Source: GCA-016699445 sp964555055 (GTDB lineage Bacteria; UBA10199; JACPAL01; GCA-016699445). Taken from it: a stretch of DNA of 64,000 nt. The notes beneath the pieces are model-generated. The model was not told where the DNA came from. It did not search any database and was given only the letters and a program-made list of their open reading frames with translations. The stretch spans positions 1 to 64,000 of the forward strand of contig CAZKQW010000001.1 of assembly GCA_964555055.1 (NCBI GenBank). The letters run 5' to 3'. The translations under genes and the position numbers were made by a program. This document shows positions 41,672 through 50,009 of this stretch, piece after piece. Numbering within the stretch: the stretch's first letter is position 1; each line of letters starts with the position of its first letter.

Positions 41672-42476
41672 CGGAAGGAATGGTGATGTCGAAGTCTTTT
41701 TTGTCGAGTTTCTCATGGGCTAAATTCACTTCGGGCCCCGAGTACCAGACTTCGGCGTTCAAATCAGGATCCCAAAACCGCACCTTGATGTGCGCGGGCA
41801 CCCAGCCTCGGCCGGTATCTCTCATGTCGGAGTAGTCGATCTGGTAACGCTTCAAACCGTCCAGGGATTTTTCGATGAAGCGCACCGGGAAAACATGGCC
41901 GTCCTTTTTCGTCAGGATCATCTCGCGCGTCTCGCCGCGGAAGAGATAGTGGTCGGCGATCCCCGTGATGGTGGAGGCTTTATAGGCTTCGATATCATCC
42001 AACGGAACGACGCCCGCCAAAATATCCCCCACTTGCTCGGGATGCAGGGAAAAATGGAAATATTTGGACATGACCGCGTCCGTGGCGAGTCCATGGTAAT
42101 ATTTGTTGGAACTCGGCCAATAGATCCAAACTTCCCCTAACTTCACCAGGATCTGAGGGTCTTGGAGACCAAAGTCACTCACCCCGTCCAAACGCAACCA
42201 ACTCGGCCTGATGTAAGCAATGGACATCCGAGACTTGTCCGCCAGCACGCCGGAACCCAACCGCACTTGAGCCAAGCTCCGGAAGCTTTTGAGATTTGTA
42301 TTACGAGACCGGATCTCCTCGTACATCGCCTTTTTTTCGGAAAGACCGAGGTTCGTCGTCTGCAGCTTGACCAAAGGATCTTTGGAACAACCGACGCCAC
42401 CGAGCATTCCCAAGACCAAACTTGCCCAAAGAAAGGTCTGACTCCAGTACTGTCGCTTAAGAGGTCGGAACGGCAC
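41649..42476 (-). CDS. Outer-membrane-type lipoprotein (DUF4292/LolB-like)
   Basis: The GTG at 42476 lies 10 nt after GAGGAG and leaves a 20-nt overlap with the TPR gene; an ATG at 42515 is in the same frame. The signal is TFLWASLVLGMLGGVGC with lipobox GGVGC. The mature domain (LKSFRSLAQVRLGSG, IAYIRPSWLRLDGVSDFGLQ, VGDILAGVVPLDD, FRGETREMILTKKDG) follows the half-barrel pattern of DUF4292/LolA-LolB-like lipoproteins that carry or bind lipids. It sits directly after the TPR lipoprotein and before oppA. Confidence 0.75.
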   Translation of the reverse strand: MPFRPLKRQYWSQTFLWASLVLGMLGGVGCSKDPLVKLQTTNLGLSEKKAMYEEIRSRNTNLKSFRSLAQVRLGSGVLADKSRMSIAYIRPSWLRLDGVSDFGLQDPQILVKLGEVWIYWPSSNKYYHGLATDAVMSKYFHFSLHPEQVGDILAGVVPLDDIEAYKASTITGIADHYLFRGETREMILTKKDGHVFPVRFIEKSLDGLKRYQIDYSDMRDTGRGWVPAHIKVRFWDPDLNAEVWYSGPEVNLAHEKLDKKDFDITIPSDAVSVED

Positions 42477-44880
42477 GATTCTGAATCTCCTCGATTTTTT
42501 TTCGAATTCTTTCACGATCTTTCTCCTCCCCCGTCACTGTTTTTTTCTCCTCCAAAATTCGGAGGGATTTTTCATAATAGAAAGCGGACCGTTTCCTATC
42601 ATTCTTTTTTAAATAAATATCCCCCAAATGTTCCAGAATCGTCGGTTCATCCGGCGCCTTCTGGTGTGCCTTTGAAATCAACGCCAAAGCTTTCTCGATG
42701 TCGCCTTTTTTAAAGTATACCCAGCCAAGGCTATCCATAACATAACCGTCATTTGGCCTTTGCGCATATGCTTTGGCGACGAAAGCGAGCGCCTCATCGA
42801 GATTTTTTCCCTGTTCCGCATAGGTGTAGCCGATATAGTTCAGGGCACTGGCGTTTTGGGGATCCAACTCTAGGATTTTCGTCATCGTCCGGATCGCATC
42901 GTCGTAGCGTCCCTGCTTATCCAAGGTGATGCCTCGCGTATAAAGTAGAGTCGACTTCGCCTCCAGGGCGCCCTCGGCTTCCGGCTTAGCGCCTAAAGCT
43001 TTCAAGGTCTCATCAATGACACGAATAGATTTTTCATAACGCTTCTCATCCCGATAAAGTTCGGCCAAGTATTGGGCGATCACGGGATCGGAACGGTTTG
43101 GTTTGGAGGTACGAGCTTCTTCCAAGATATCGATCGCCGCGGAAGCATCCCTATTTTCCTTTTTGATGAAGGCCATGTGCAGGCGGGAGTCCCGGTAAAA
43201 GTTAGAACGGCGGGGGATTTGTTCGAATAACGGATACGCGGCATCATTTTGTCCCGTATTTTCCTTCATCACGGCCAAGTAATAAACTACGCGATCGTCC
43301 TTGGGAGCGAGCTGCCTCAACTCCTCGAACTTTTGTATGGCTTGCGCGTAATCTTTATTCTCATAAAAAATAAGGGCGAGCTTGATCTTGATGCCGGGAT
43401 CGTTAGGCGACACGGCCTCCATTTCGGTGAATGTATCGAGGAGTTTCCGTCGATCCTTTAAGTCGACATAAGCGTCCGCCAAAGCGGACAAAGCTTTGAC
43501 GTTATCGGGATCATCCTGCAATATTTTACGGTACACCTTTACCGCCTCTTGCGGCTGGCCCAAGAAGTTTTGCAGGAGGGACGCTTGATAAAGTAAAGGC
43601 GTCGGATCATCGGGGTCCCTCGAGGATTGGCGTTCCCAAGCACGCGCCGACTCCAGAGCCTTAGCGTAATTCTTTTTCGCAAGGAAGACTTCGATCAGCA
43701 AGGAGTGGGCTTCCGAGGATTGGGGATCTCCGCGGAGAGCCGATTCGTAATACGAAATGGCTTCATTCCAACGTTGCTGACCGTGCGAAATCTTACCCAT
43801 CAACATAAGATAATCCACGTTATGAGGGGATTGGGACAGAGCCTTTTGGGCGTCTTTTTCGGCTCCCGGCAAATCATTCAAAGCAGCGGAGAGGTAGGCC
43901 CTTTTGTAGAGGAGATATCCCGTAGGGTCCTTAACACCTAGGGCCTCCGACTTTTCGATGGCATTATTGAGATGGGCCATGGAAGGCTTTAAGCGGTTAT
44001 GTCGATAATCAATCTCCGAGAGAATGAACTCATAGACGGCATCTTTCCCGGAGGGCGCTTTCTGGCGAGCCAGAGAGGATGAACTCTTATGGGTGGGGGC
44101 ACATGCCATCATGAGACTCAAAACCAATAAAAGCGCCGCGCCTTTCAATTTTCCATTGAGCTTACGGAGATGAAGAAAAATTTCCTGGTTTCCTTTAGGG
44201 CCTAACACGGGAGAAGGGGATTTTCCCAAGACGGCGAAACCGATTGTTTGAGCGAATTCGGCCACGAGAGTGACGGCCTTGTCCCTTAAACTTTCCGATC
44301 GCACAACTCCTTTTTTTACTTCCGCGGGGCTAAGCTCGAATTGAGGCTTCACCATCACCAAAGCATCCGCACCGTCGTTCAAACCTTCCTGCAAAGGAGG
44401 CAAAATTTTAGTGAGCGAGATAAAAGATACGTCCGCGACGGCCAGATCGGCTTTTTCGGGCAAGGCGGAGACGTCATAGTTGCGGAAGTTCACCTTTTCC
44501 ATCATGACGACCCGATGGTCTTGACGCAATTTGTAATGGAGCTGCCCGTGCCCCACGTCAATCGCATATACGCGAATGGCCCCGCCTTGGAGCAGGCAAT
44601 CCGTAAACCCCCCGGTCGAGGCCCCGATGTCCAGACACACTTTTTCCCGAGGATCCACTCCCAAGGATAGTAAAGCGCCTTCAAGCTTCAGCCCACCCCG
44701 ACTGACGTATTTTAAGTCTTCCTCCAGAGTAAGAGTTGCGGTCTCATCGAAGAGATCCCCTGCTTTTTCCACCCTTCCCTTTGGGGAAAACACTTTACCC
44801 GCCATGATGAGCGCTTGCGCACGGGCCCGCGAAGGGACAAGGTTCTTTTGGACGAGGAGAAGGTCGGCACGGAGTTTCAT
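42457..44880 (-). CDS. tlyA: TlyA-type rRNA methyltransferase fused in frame to a TPR lipoprotein
   Basis: Residues 1-60 form an S4 RNA-binding domain (RADLLLVQKNLVPSRARAQA). Residues about 60-240 form an FtsJ/RrmJ-like SAM methyltransferase (DIGASTGGFTDCLLQGGA, YAIDVGHGQL, VADVSFISL, KPQFEL), together a complete TlyA (16S/23S rRNA 2'-O-methyltransferase or hemolysin-like). Immediately after GNQEIFLHLRKLNG comes LKGAALLLVLSLMMAC (245-260), a perfect lipoprotein signal peptide, and then about 12 TPR repeats to 807. No stop separates them. A TTG at 44148 (codon 245) could start the lipoprotein independently. Either a stop was lost or two genes share one frame; a cytosolic methyltransferase tethered to an exported TPR would be very odd. 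Confidence 0.88.
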   Translation of the reverse strand: MKLRADLLLVQKNLVPSRARAQALIMAGKVFSPKGRVEKAGDLFDETATLTLEEDLKYVSRGGLKLEGALLSLGVDPREKVCLDIGASTGGFTDCLLQGGAIRVYAIDVGHGQLHYKLRQDHRVVMMEKVNFRNYDVSALPEKADLAVADVSFISLTKILPPLQEGLNDGADALVMVKPQFELSPAEVKKGVVRSESLRDKAVTLVAEFAQTIGFAVLGKSPSPVLGPKGNQEIFLHLRKLNGKLKGAALLLVLSLMMACAPTHKSSSSLARQKAPSGKDAVYEFILSEIDYRHNRLKPSMAHLNNAIEKSEALGVKDPTGYLLYKRAYLSAALNDLPGAEKDAQKALSQSPHNVDYLMLMGKISHGQQRWNEAISYYESALRGDPQSSEAHSLLIEVFLAKKNYAKALESARAWERQSSRDPDDPTPLLYQASLLQNFLGQPQEAVKVYRKILQDDPDNVKALSALADAYVDLKDRRKLLDTFTEMEAVSPNDPGIKIKLALIFYENKDYAQAIQKFEELRQLAPKDDRVVYYLAVMKENTGQNDAAYPLFEQIPRRSNFYRDSRLHMAFIKKENRDASAAIDILEEARTSKPNRSDPVIAQYLAELYRDEKRYEKSIRVIDETLKALGAKPEAEGALEAKSTLLYTRGITLDKQGRYDDAIRTMTKILELDPQNASALNYIGYTYAEQGKNLDEALAFVAKAYAQRPNDGYVMDSLGWVYFKKGDIEKALALISKAHQKAPDEPTILEHLGDIYLKKNDRKRSAFYYEKSLRILEEKKTVTGEEKDRERIRKKIEEIQNRAVPTS

Positions 44881-45158
44881 GCGAAGGAGGTCCGCTTCCC
44901 ATGATAGATGCGCAGGATAGCGATCTTTTGGTTTTTTACGCGGTAAAAAATCTTATAGTTCCCGCTAACGATTTCCCTCACACCGGGAATGTCTAAGGAT
45001 TTCCGTCCGCTCTCGGGAAAACGCGCCAATCGTTCGACGCTTTTCCGGATCTTGCCGGCTTCTTGCCGAGCCGCGATCGGCTTATCTTTTTGGATATACT
45101 CTTTTATTTCGGAAAGGTCCTTCAGCGCCAATGAGGTCCACTGGATTTTTCTAATCAC
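44877..45158 (-). CDS. RelE/ParE-family toxin
   Basis: The 93-residue protein starts at a GTG 1 nt after the antitoxin stop. WTSLALKDLSEIKEYI, ARFPESGRKSLDIPGVREIV and SGNYKIFYRVKNQKIAILRI followed by YHGKR are the hallmarks of the ParE/RelE fold (plasmid-stabilisation toxins acting on gyrase or ribosome-bound mRNA). The downstream tlyA-TPR gene overlaps its stop by 4 nt, an unusual coupling of a toxin with a housekeeping gene. Confidence 0.9.
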   Translation of the reverse strand: MIRKIQWTSLALKDLSEIKEYIQKDKPIAARQEAGKIRKSVERLARFPESGRKSLDIPGVREIVSGNYKIFYRVKNQKIAILRIYHGKRTSFA

Positions 45159-45419
45159 TTAAAAACTCTCTAAAATCTTCAATGCCGTCTTATGATCGCG
45201 CAGCTTTCCTTCTTCCGCTTCGCGCAGGGCCGCCAGGACGCCCTCGATGGCCTGGTACCGCTCCTCGCGCTCCTCGTAGCTTTGTATGCTCTCCATGACG
45301 GCGGTCACGCGGCCGCGCTGGGTGATCAAAATCGGCTTTTTGGTCTCTTTGATGCGCTCGACGATTTCGCGGGAATGGGTCTTAAGATCGGTGATGGGCG
45401 TGATGGCCTCGCTATACTT
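45159..45419 (-). CDS. Phd/YefM-family antitoxin
   Basis: The start at 45419 is set by GGAGG 6-7 nt upstream; the frame continues 26 codons further into the operator. The 86-residue protein has the DNA-binding N-terminus MKYSEAITPITDLKTHSREI, the RIKETKKPILITQRGRVTAV beta motif of Phd/YefM and a charged C-terminal helix that would wrap the toxin. It is immediately upstream of the ParE/RelE toxin. Autorepression is expected through the palindrome at 45440-45461. Confidence 0.88.
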   Translation of the reverse strand, partial: KYSEAITPITDLKTHSREIVERIKETKKPILITQRGRVTAVMESIQSYEEREERYQAIEGVLAALREAEEGKLRDHKTALKILESF

Positions 45420-45439
45420 CATAGGTACCTCCAAAAGAT

Positions 45440-45461
45440 CCTTTAAAGTATCTTTTAAAGG
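45440..45461 (-). promoter_or_regulatory. Palindromic operator of the toxin-antitoxin operon
   Basis: CCTTTAAA-GTATCT-TTTAAAGG is a perfect 8-bp inverted repeat 20 nt upstream of the antitoxin start, with partial further copies of CTTTTAAAGG/CCTTTAAAG flanking. Location and symmetry fit binding by the dimeric Phd/YefM antitoxin. Confidence 0.6.
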
Positions 45462-45544
45462 TTCTTTTGTCAATGACGCGAGAAATTTCTTCCCCAACCA
45501 TTCTCATGCTTGAAATAAATGAGAGGGCCTGCCATAGGCGCCGG

Positions 45545-46534
45545 ATGCGCGTTTCGTCCATCCAAAAAGACCATTCCCTTCGCGTCGAAGAGCGTTCCCA
45601 ACCGAACATTCATGAAGACGAGATTTTGCTTAAGGTGAAAGCGTGTGGTCTCTGCGGGACGGACATCTTAAAAGTCTATAAGAAATCGGCGGCCGAAGGC
45701 ACGGTATTAGGCCATGAAGTGGCTGGAATCGTGGAAGATTCGCGTCATCCTAAATTTCGCAAAGGCGACCGAGTCGTCGTCGCCCATCACGTCCCCTGTT
45801 TCGAGTGCCATTTCTGCAAGCATGAAAACTACTCCATGTGCTCTCAATTCAAGAAAACCAACCTCGACCCGGGAGGCTTCGCGGAATACCTACGCATCCC
45901 AAGGGAACACGCAGACCACACGGCCTTTCAGATCCCCGAGGGCCTGAGCTTCGAAGAAGCGAGCTTTATGGAACCCCTTGCTTGCTGCTTGCGCGCCGTG
46001 AAGCGGAGCCGCCTAAGCCCAGGCGATTCGTGCCTCGTGGTCGGGTTGGGCTCCATCGGCCTGCTTTTAGCCCAACTTCTCCGTCATTTTGGAGTTCATA
46101 CGTTCGCGACTGATTTGATAGACTCGCGAATGGAACTGGCTCGAAGCTTTGGGGCCGAAAAGTTTTCCCCGGAGAAACTTCGGAGCTTACCTGCCCAAGG
46201 CGTCGACATGCTTCTTTTCACGGCGGGGAATGAGGCCCTCCTCAATACGTCCCTCTCGTGGGTGCGCGACGGCGGAAAGATCCACCTCTTTTCGAGCCTG
46301 GCGGGAGGCGAGCATCTGAAGTTCGATTTCAATCAAGTCTACCATCGCGAGTTAGAGGTGTTTTCCACCTACTCTTCGGCGCCTTTGGAACTCCGCGAAT
46401 CGTTGGACCTCTTGAGCCTTGGACAGGTTTCCGCCAAACCTTTGATTTCCAACTTGATCCCATTAAGCGACATCCCTTGGGCTATCGATCAAACCCAAAA
46501 ACAACAAATCCTCAAAGCGATCGTCATTCCTTAG
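45545..46534 (+). CDS. Zinc-dependent dehydrogenase (MDR), first of a tandem pair
   Basis: The ATG at 45545 starts the recognisable domain; upstream codons lie within the TA promoter region. The 329-residue protein has catalytic zinc residues in KACGLCGTDIL and GHEVAG, structural cysteines in PCFECHFCKHENYSMC and a Rossmann motif LVVGLGSIGLLLAQL. It resembles threonine/sorbitol dehydrogenases (COG1063). The polyol or amino-alcohol substrate is unknown. A second MDR gene begins 57 nt later, suggesting a two-step redox pathway or a heteromeric enzyme. Confidence 0.85.
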   Translation: MRVSSIQKDHSLRVEERSQPNIHEDEILLKVKACGLCGTDILKVYKKSAAEGTVLGHEVAGIVEDSRHPKFRKGDRVVVAHHVPCFECHFCKHENYSMCSQFKKTNLDPGGFAEYLRIPREHADHTAFQIPEGLSFEEASFMEPLACCLRAVKRSRLSPGDSCLVVGLGSIGLLLAQLLRHFGVHTFATDLIDSRMELARSFGAEKFSPEKLRSLPAQGVDMLLFTAGNEALLNTSLSWVRDGGKIHLFSSLAGGEHLKFDFNQVYHRELEVFSTYSSAPLELRESLDLLSLGQVSAKPLISNLIPLSDIPWAIDQTQKQQILKAIVIP

Positions 46535-46590
46535 AGTCACCTCTTAACCTGCTTGCCATCGCGCCTATTTCTGCATACGAACCGGGCCTC

Positions 46591-47637
46591 ATGAAAACCA
46601 TGCTTGCCGCCCGCTGGTACGGGCCCGAAGATTTAAGGCTCGAGGAGATTTCCGTACCTTCTCCAGGTCCCGGAGAAGTGTTGGTAAAAGTGCGTTCCGC
46701 ATTGACCTGCGGCACTGATTTTAAGTTTTTCCGTCGCGGGCACGCCATTTTAGCCCAAACGGTACCGTCCCTTTTTGGTCACGAAGTCTCGGGTGTGATC
46801 GCTGCCGTGGGGCCGGAGGTGACGTCGTTCCGAACGGGAGATGAAGTGGTCGCAGCCAACTCTGCTCCCTGTGAGGCCTGTTTTTTCTGTAAAAAATCCC
46901 AACACAACCTCTGCGAGAACCTCACGCTCATTAACGGAGCTTTCGCTCAATTCATCCTCGTCCCGGCCCCAATCGTGAAGAGGAATCTCTATATAAAACC
47001 CAATTCGCTTTCTTTCCGTGATGCGGCTTCGACCGAGCCTTTGGCTTCCGTCGTCCGCTGCGCGGAGCAGATTCAGATCCGCCCCGGCGAGCATGTCGTT
47101 ATCCTTGGCTCGGGGCCGACAGGGCTTTTATGGGTACAAGTGGCGAAACATTATGGGGCCAAAGTGTTGGTCGCGGCGCGTACGCCATCCAAACTCGACA
47201 TCGCAAAAAGCTTGGGCGCGGATGAAACAATTGTCCTAAATGCTTTTAAGGATCGTCTCTCTTTGAAGCAAACGCTGAGTGAGTTGACTCAACCCGGTTA
47301 CGGTCCCGATGTGATCGTCGACGCTGCGGGACAACCGGAGACCTGGGAAATGGCGTTCGATCTGGTGCGTAAGGGCGGACGCGTATCTTGCTACGGGGGA
47401 TGCAAACAAGGCACTTCCGTGACTTTCGATACCCATAAATTGCACTACGAAGAAATCACGGTATCGGGCATCTTCCACCACACGCCTGCTTATTTCGAAA
47501 AAGCCCTTAATTTGATCGCCCAGGGAAAAGTGAAGATAAGTCCTTTGATCCAATCCTCGAAACCGCTTTCTCAGATCGATCAAGTCTTCCAAACAGGCTC
47601 CCAAGAAACGCCCTTGAAATACGAAATCATCCCTTAA
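46591..47637 (+). CDS. Zinc-dependent dehydrogenase (MDR), second of a tandem pair
   Basis: The open frame starts far upstream inside the first MDR, but homology begins at ATG 46591 (AARWYGPEDLRLEEISVPSP), giving 348 residues. CGTDFK and FGHEVSG supply catalytic zinc ligands, and PCEACFFCKKSQHNLC the structural zinc. LGSGPTGLLWVQVAK and an alanine/arginine after beta2 (VLVAARTPSK) may favour NADP(H). It belongs to the same COG1063 class as its neighbour without being a recent copy. It converges on ispA with a 3-nt gap. Confidence 0.87.
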   Translation: MKTMLAARWYGPEDLRLEEISVPSPGPGEVLVKVRSALTCGTDFKFFRRGHAILAQTVPSLFGHEVSGVIAAVGPEVTSFRTGDEVVAANSAPCEACFFCKKSQHNLCENLTLINGAFAQFILVPAPIVKRNLYIKPNSLSFRDAASTEPLASVVRCAEQIQIRPGEHVVILGSGPTGLLWVQVAKHYGAKVLVAARTPSKLDIAKSLGADETIVLNAFKDRLSLKQTLSELTQPGYGPDVIVDAAGQPETWEMAFDLVRKGGRVSCYGGCKQGTSVTFDTHKLHYEEITVSGIFHHTPAYFEKALNLIAQGKVKISPLIQSSKPLSQIDQVFQTGSQETPLKYEIIP

Positions 47638-47640
47638 AGA

Positions 47641-48540
47641 TTAGTTCTTCCGGAAAATAATATAATCGGCGAGAGATCTCAAAGCGTCCGCTTCGGCGCC
47701 AAAACTCGAGAGAGCTTGCCGGGCCTGATCGGCGTGGTATTTCGCGAGATCCTTGGATTTTTCCATTCCGATGATAGATGGATAGGTGGATTTATCCTTC
47801 TTCAAATCGCTTCCGGCCGGTTTCCCTAAATCCTCGGTGGCACCCTCTAAATCTAAAATATCATCCGCGATTTGGAACGCGAGGCCTACGGCGTCGCCGT
47901 AGGCTTTGATCGCTTGGATTTTTTCGGGGGCGCATTCCGAAACTTTGGCACCCGCCACCGCCGCGACGGATAATAGGCAACCGGTTTTATGGCGGTGAAG
48001 GCGTTCCAAAGCTTCGCGTGAAATTTTCTTCCCTTCGGAGTCCAAATCGATCGCCTGGCCCCCCACCATACCGCGGGGACCCGCCGCCTCGGCGATGTCG
48101 CGGAGGATATCGACGACGCCGAGCGGTTGCACCCCTTGGATCGAAGCCAATACGGAGAAAGCCTCGGTCAAGAGGCCGTCGCCCGCCAATATGGCCGTCG
48201 CTTCCCCGAAGACCTTGTGGTTGGTCGGACGGCCGCGGCGCAAGTCGTCGTCGTCCATCGCGGGCAAATCGTCGTGGATGAGGGAATACGTGTGGATCAT
48301 TTCCAGGGAGGCGGCCGTCTTGAGGCAAGCTTCGCGACTCTCCTCGCGGCCGCCACAAGCCTCAAAAGCCGCGAACGTCAAAGCTGGTCTGACCCTCTTA
48401 CCGCCGGCTTCCAAACTATAACTCATGGCTTCGAAGAGACGACCGAAATCCTGCTGGATTTTGAAATGACTTTCTAAAAATCGATCCACGAGGGTTTTGT
48501 TGCGTTCGATGAAGTCTTTTAAATCCATGGTCGCGCTCAT
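47641..48540 (-). CDS. ispA: Polyprenyl (farnesyl/geranylgeranyl) diphosphate synthase
   Basis: The start at 48540 overlaps the xseB stop by 4 nt; the longer frame lies inside xseB. The 299-residue protein has FARM DDLPAMDDDDLRRGRPT, SARM DDILDLEG, the GGKRVRPAL substrate loop and the MVGGQAIDL motif. It condenses IPP with allylic diphosphates to make FPP (or GGPP); product length cannot be fixed from the sequence read here. The ispA-xseB-xseA arrangement is a common bacterial operon. Confidence 0.95.
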   Translation of the reverse strand: MSATMDLKDFIERNKTLVDRFLESHFKIQQDFGRLFEAMSYSLEAGGKRVRPALTFAAFEACGGREESREACLKTAASLEMIHTYSLIHDDLPAMDDDDLRRGRPTNHKVFGEATAILAGDGLLTEAFSVLASIQGVQPLGVVDILRDIAEAAGPRGMVGGQAIDLDSEGKKISREALERLHRHKTGCLLSVAAVAGAKVSECAPEKIQAIKAYGDAVGLAFQIADDILDLEGATEDLGKPAGSDLKKDKSTYPSIIGMEKSKDLAKYHADQARQALSSFGAEADALRSLADYIIFRKN

Positions 48541-48782
48541 TCTCCGTCCTCGAAAGCTTGGAGCCGCGACTCGCCTTCCGAATCCTTCATGAGGACTTCG
48601 ACGCGTTTTTGGGCTTCTTGAAGACGCTTTTCGCACGTCTTCACCAAGGCCATTCCTTCCTCAAAACATGTCAGAGACTCCTCCAGAGACAAGTCGCCGT
48701 CCTCCAAATGACGGACGATCTTTTCGAGCTTCTCCAAGGAGGTCTCAAACTTCTCCTCTTTTTCGGGTTTCATTTTCACCAT
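48537..48782 (-). CDS. xseB: Exodeoxyribonuclease VII small subunit
   Basis: The 81-residue helical protein has FETSLEKLEKIVRHLEDGDL, SLEESLTCFEEGMAL and CEKRLQEAQKRVEVL, the full XseB domain. It assembles around XseA to form ExoVII, which degrades single-stranded DNA to oligonucleotides. It lies 34 nt downstream of xseA and is coupled to ispA. Confidence 0.95.
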   Translation of the reverse strand: MVKMKPEKEEKFETSLEKLEKIVRHLEDGDLSLEESLTCFEEGMALVKTCEKRLQEAQKRVEVLMKDSEGESRLQAFEDGE

Positions 48783-48816
48783 GAGCGTCGCGAGTTAGTG
48801 CGGGAGGGAAAACGAG

Positions 48817-50004
48817 TCAATAAGAGCCTGAAACCACTTTGACCTTGAACCGTCCTCCATGCACGCGGACGCGCAAATCATCCCCGGCCGCGACCGACTT
48901 CCCGTCCTTGATCGCCCGTCCCGTGTCCTCGCGCGTGACGATGGCGTATCCCCGCTCCAAGACGGATTCCGGGTCTAGGATCTTCAATTTTTCGCCGTAA
49001 CCTTGGAGGGCTTGGGAGCAAAGTTCCAGCCGATGCCGCATTTGAAAAGCCATGCTTTCACGGAAATGGTCCAGCTTCATCAAATGGGAGGCGAACCGTC
49101 GTTCCGGATGGAGGAAATAGGATTCACAATGGCGGAGACGCAGCCACGCGTTCTCGAGTTTTTGCTGTAGCGACTGCGTCAGGCGGTAGCGGTGCTGGTC
49201 CAAGGCATGCTCCAAATCGCCGAGCATCGGGACGGCGATTTCCGCGGCGGCCGATGGCGTCGGAGCCCGTACGTCGGCGACAAAGTCCGCGATCGTGAAA
49301 TCCGTCTCATGACCCACAGCGGAAATGACCGGGATTCCGGAGGTAGCGATGGCCCGCGCGACGACCTCTTCGTTGAATGCCCAGAGGTCTTCAATCGACC
49401 CTCCGCCCCTCCCGACAATCAGCACGTCCACGTCGTCCCGTTCGTTGAAGTCGCGGATCGCCTCCGCGATCTCGGAGGCCGCCATGGCGCCTTGCACGAG
49501 CACAGGTCTTAAGATGATATGAATAGAGGGAAATCGCCTCGTCAGCACATGGATCATATCCCGGATCACCGCGCCCGTGGGCGACGTCACGATACCGATC
49601 TTGCGGGGCAGGAACGGAATTGGCTTTTTCCTCTCCGCGTCGAACAAACCTTCCTCCGACAGCTTCCTCTTCAATTGCTCGAACGCCAACTGCAGCGCTC
49701 CCACCCCCTTGGGCTCCAAATGCTCGACGATGACTTGGTAGTTGCCCCGGGGCTCATAGACGGTCACGCGCCCATAGGCCAGGACAGCCAAGCCGTTCTC
49801 CGGCTGGAAGCGCAGCTTCGCCGCCACACCACGGAACACGACGGCGCCGATCTGCGATTGGGAATCCTTCAGGCTGAGGTAAATATGGCCGGACGACGCC
49901 GGCTTGAGGTTTGAGATTTCCCCTTCCAACCACACGTCGGAGAAATCTTCTTCCAACCGATTCTTGATTTGCCGATTGAGTTCCGAGACCGAAAAGACTT
50001 TCAC
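48817..50004 (-). CDS. xseA: Exodeoxyribonuclease VII large subunit
   Basis: The 395-residue catalytic subunit has an N-terminal OB-fold (VWLEGEISNLKPASSGHIYL), the catalytic core with GIVTSPTGAVIRDMIHVLTR, DVLIVGRGGGSIEDLWAFNE and ISAVGHETDFTIADFVADVR, a helical stalk and a C-terminal barrel with LERGYAIV. It is about 50 residues shorter than E. coli XseA, mostly in the stalk. It starts 5 nt after the patatin gene stop. Confidence 0.96.
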   Translation of the reverse strand: MKVFSVSELNRQIKNRLEEDFSDVWLEGEISNLKPASSGHIYLSLKDSQSQIGAVVFRGVAAKLRFQPENGLAVLAYGRVTVYEPRGNYQVIVEHLEPKGVGALQLAFEQLKRKLSEEGLFDAERKKPIPFLPRKIGIVTSPTGAVIRDMIHVLTRRFPSIHIILRPVLVQGAMAASEIAEAIRDFNERDDVDVLIVGRGGGSIEDLWAFNEEVVARAIATSGIPVISAVGHETDFTIADFVADVRAPTPSAAAEIAVPMLGDLEHALDQHRYRLTQSLQQKLENAWLRLRHCESYFLHPERRFASHLMKLDHFRESMAFQMRHRLELCSQALQGYGEKLKILDPESVLERGYAIVTREDTGRAIKDGKSVAAGDDLRVRVHGGRFKVKVVSGSY

Positions 50005-50009
50005 GATCC

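Noticed and set aside
46258..46590. 111-residue N-terminal extension of the second MDR dehydrogenase
   Set aside because: It overlaps the coding 3' end of the first MDR gene and is Pro/Arg-rich without domain similarity.
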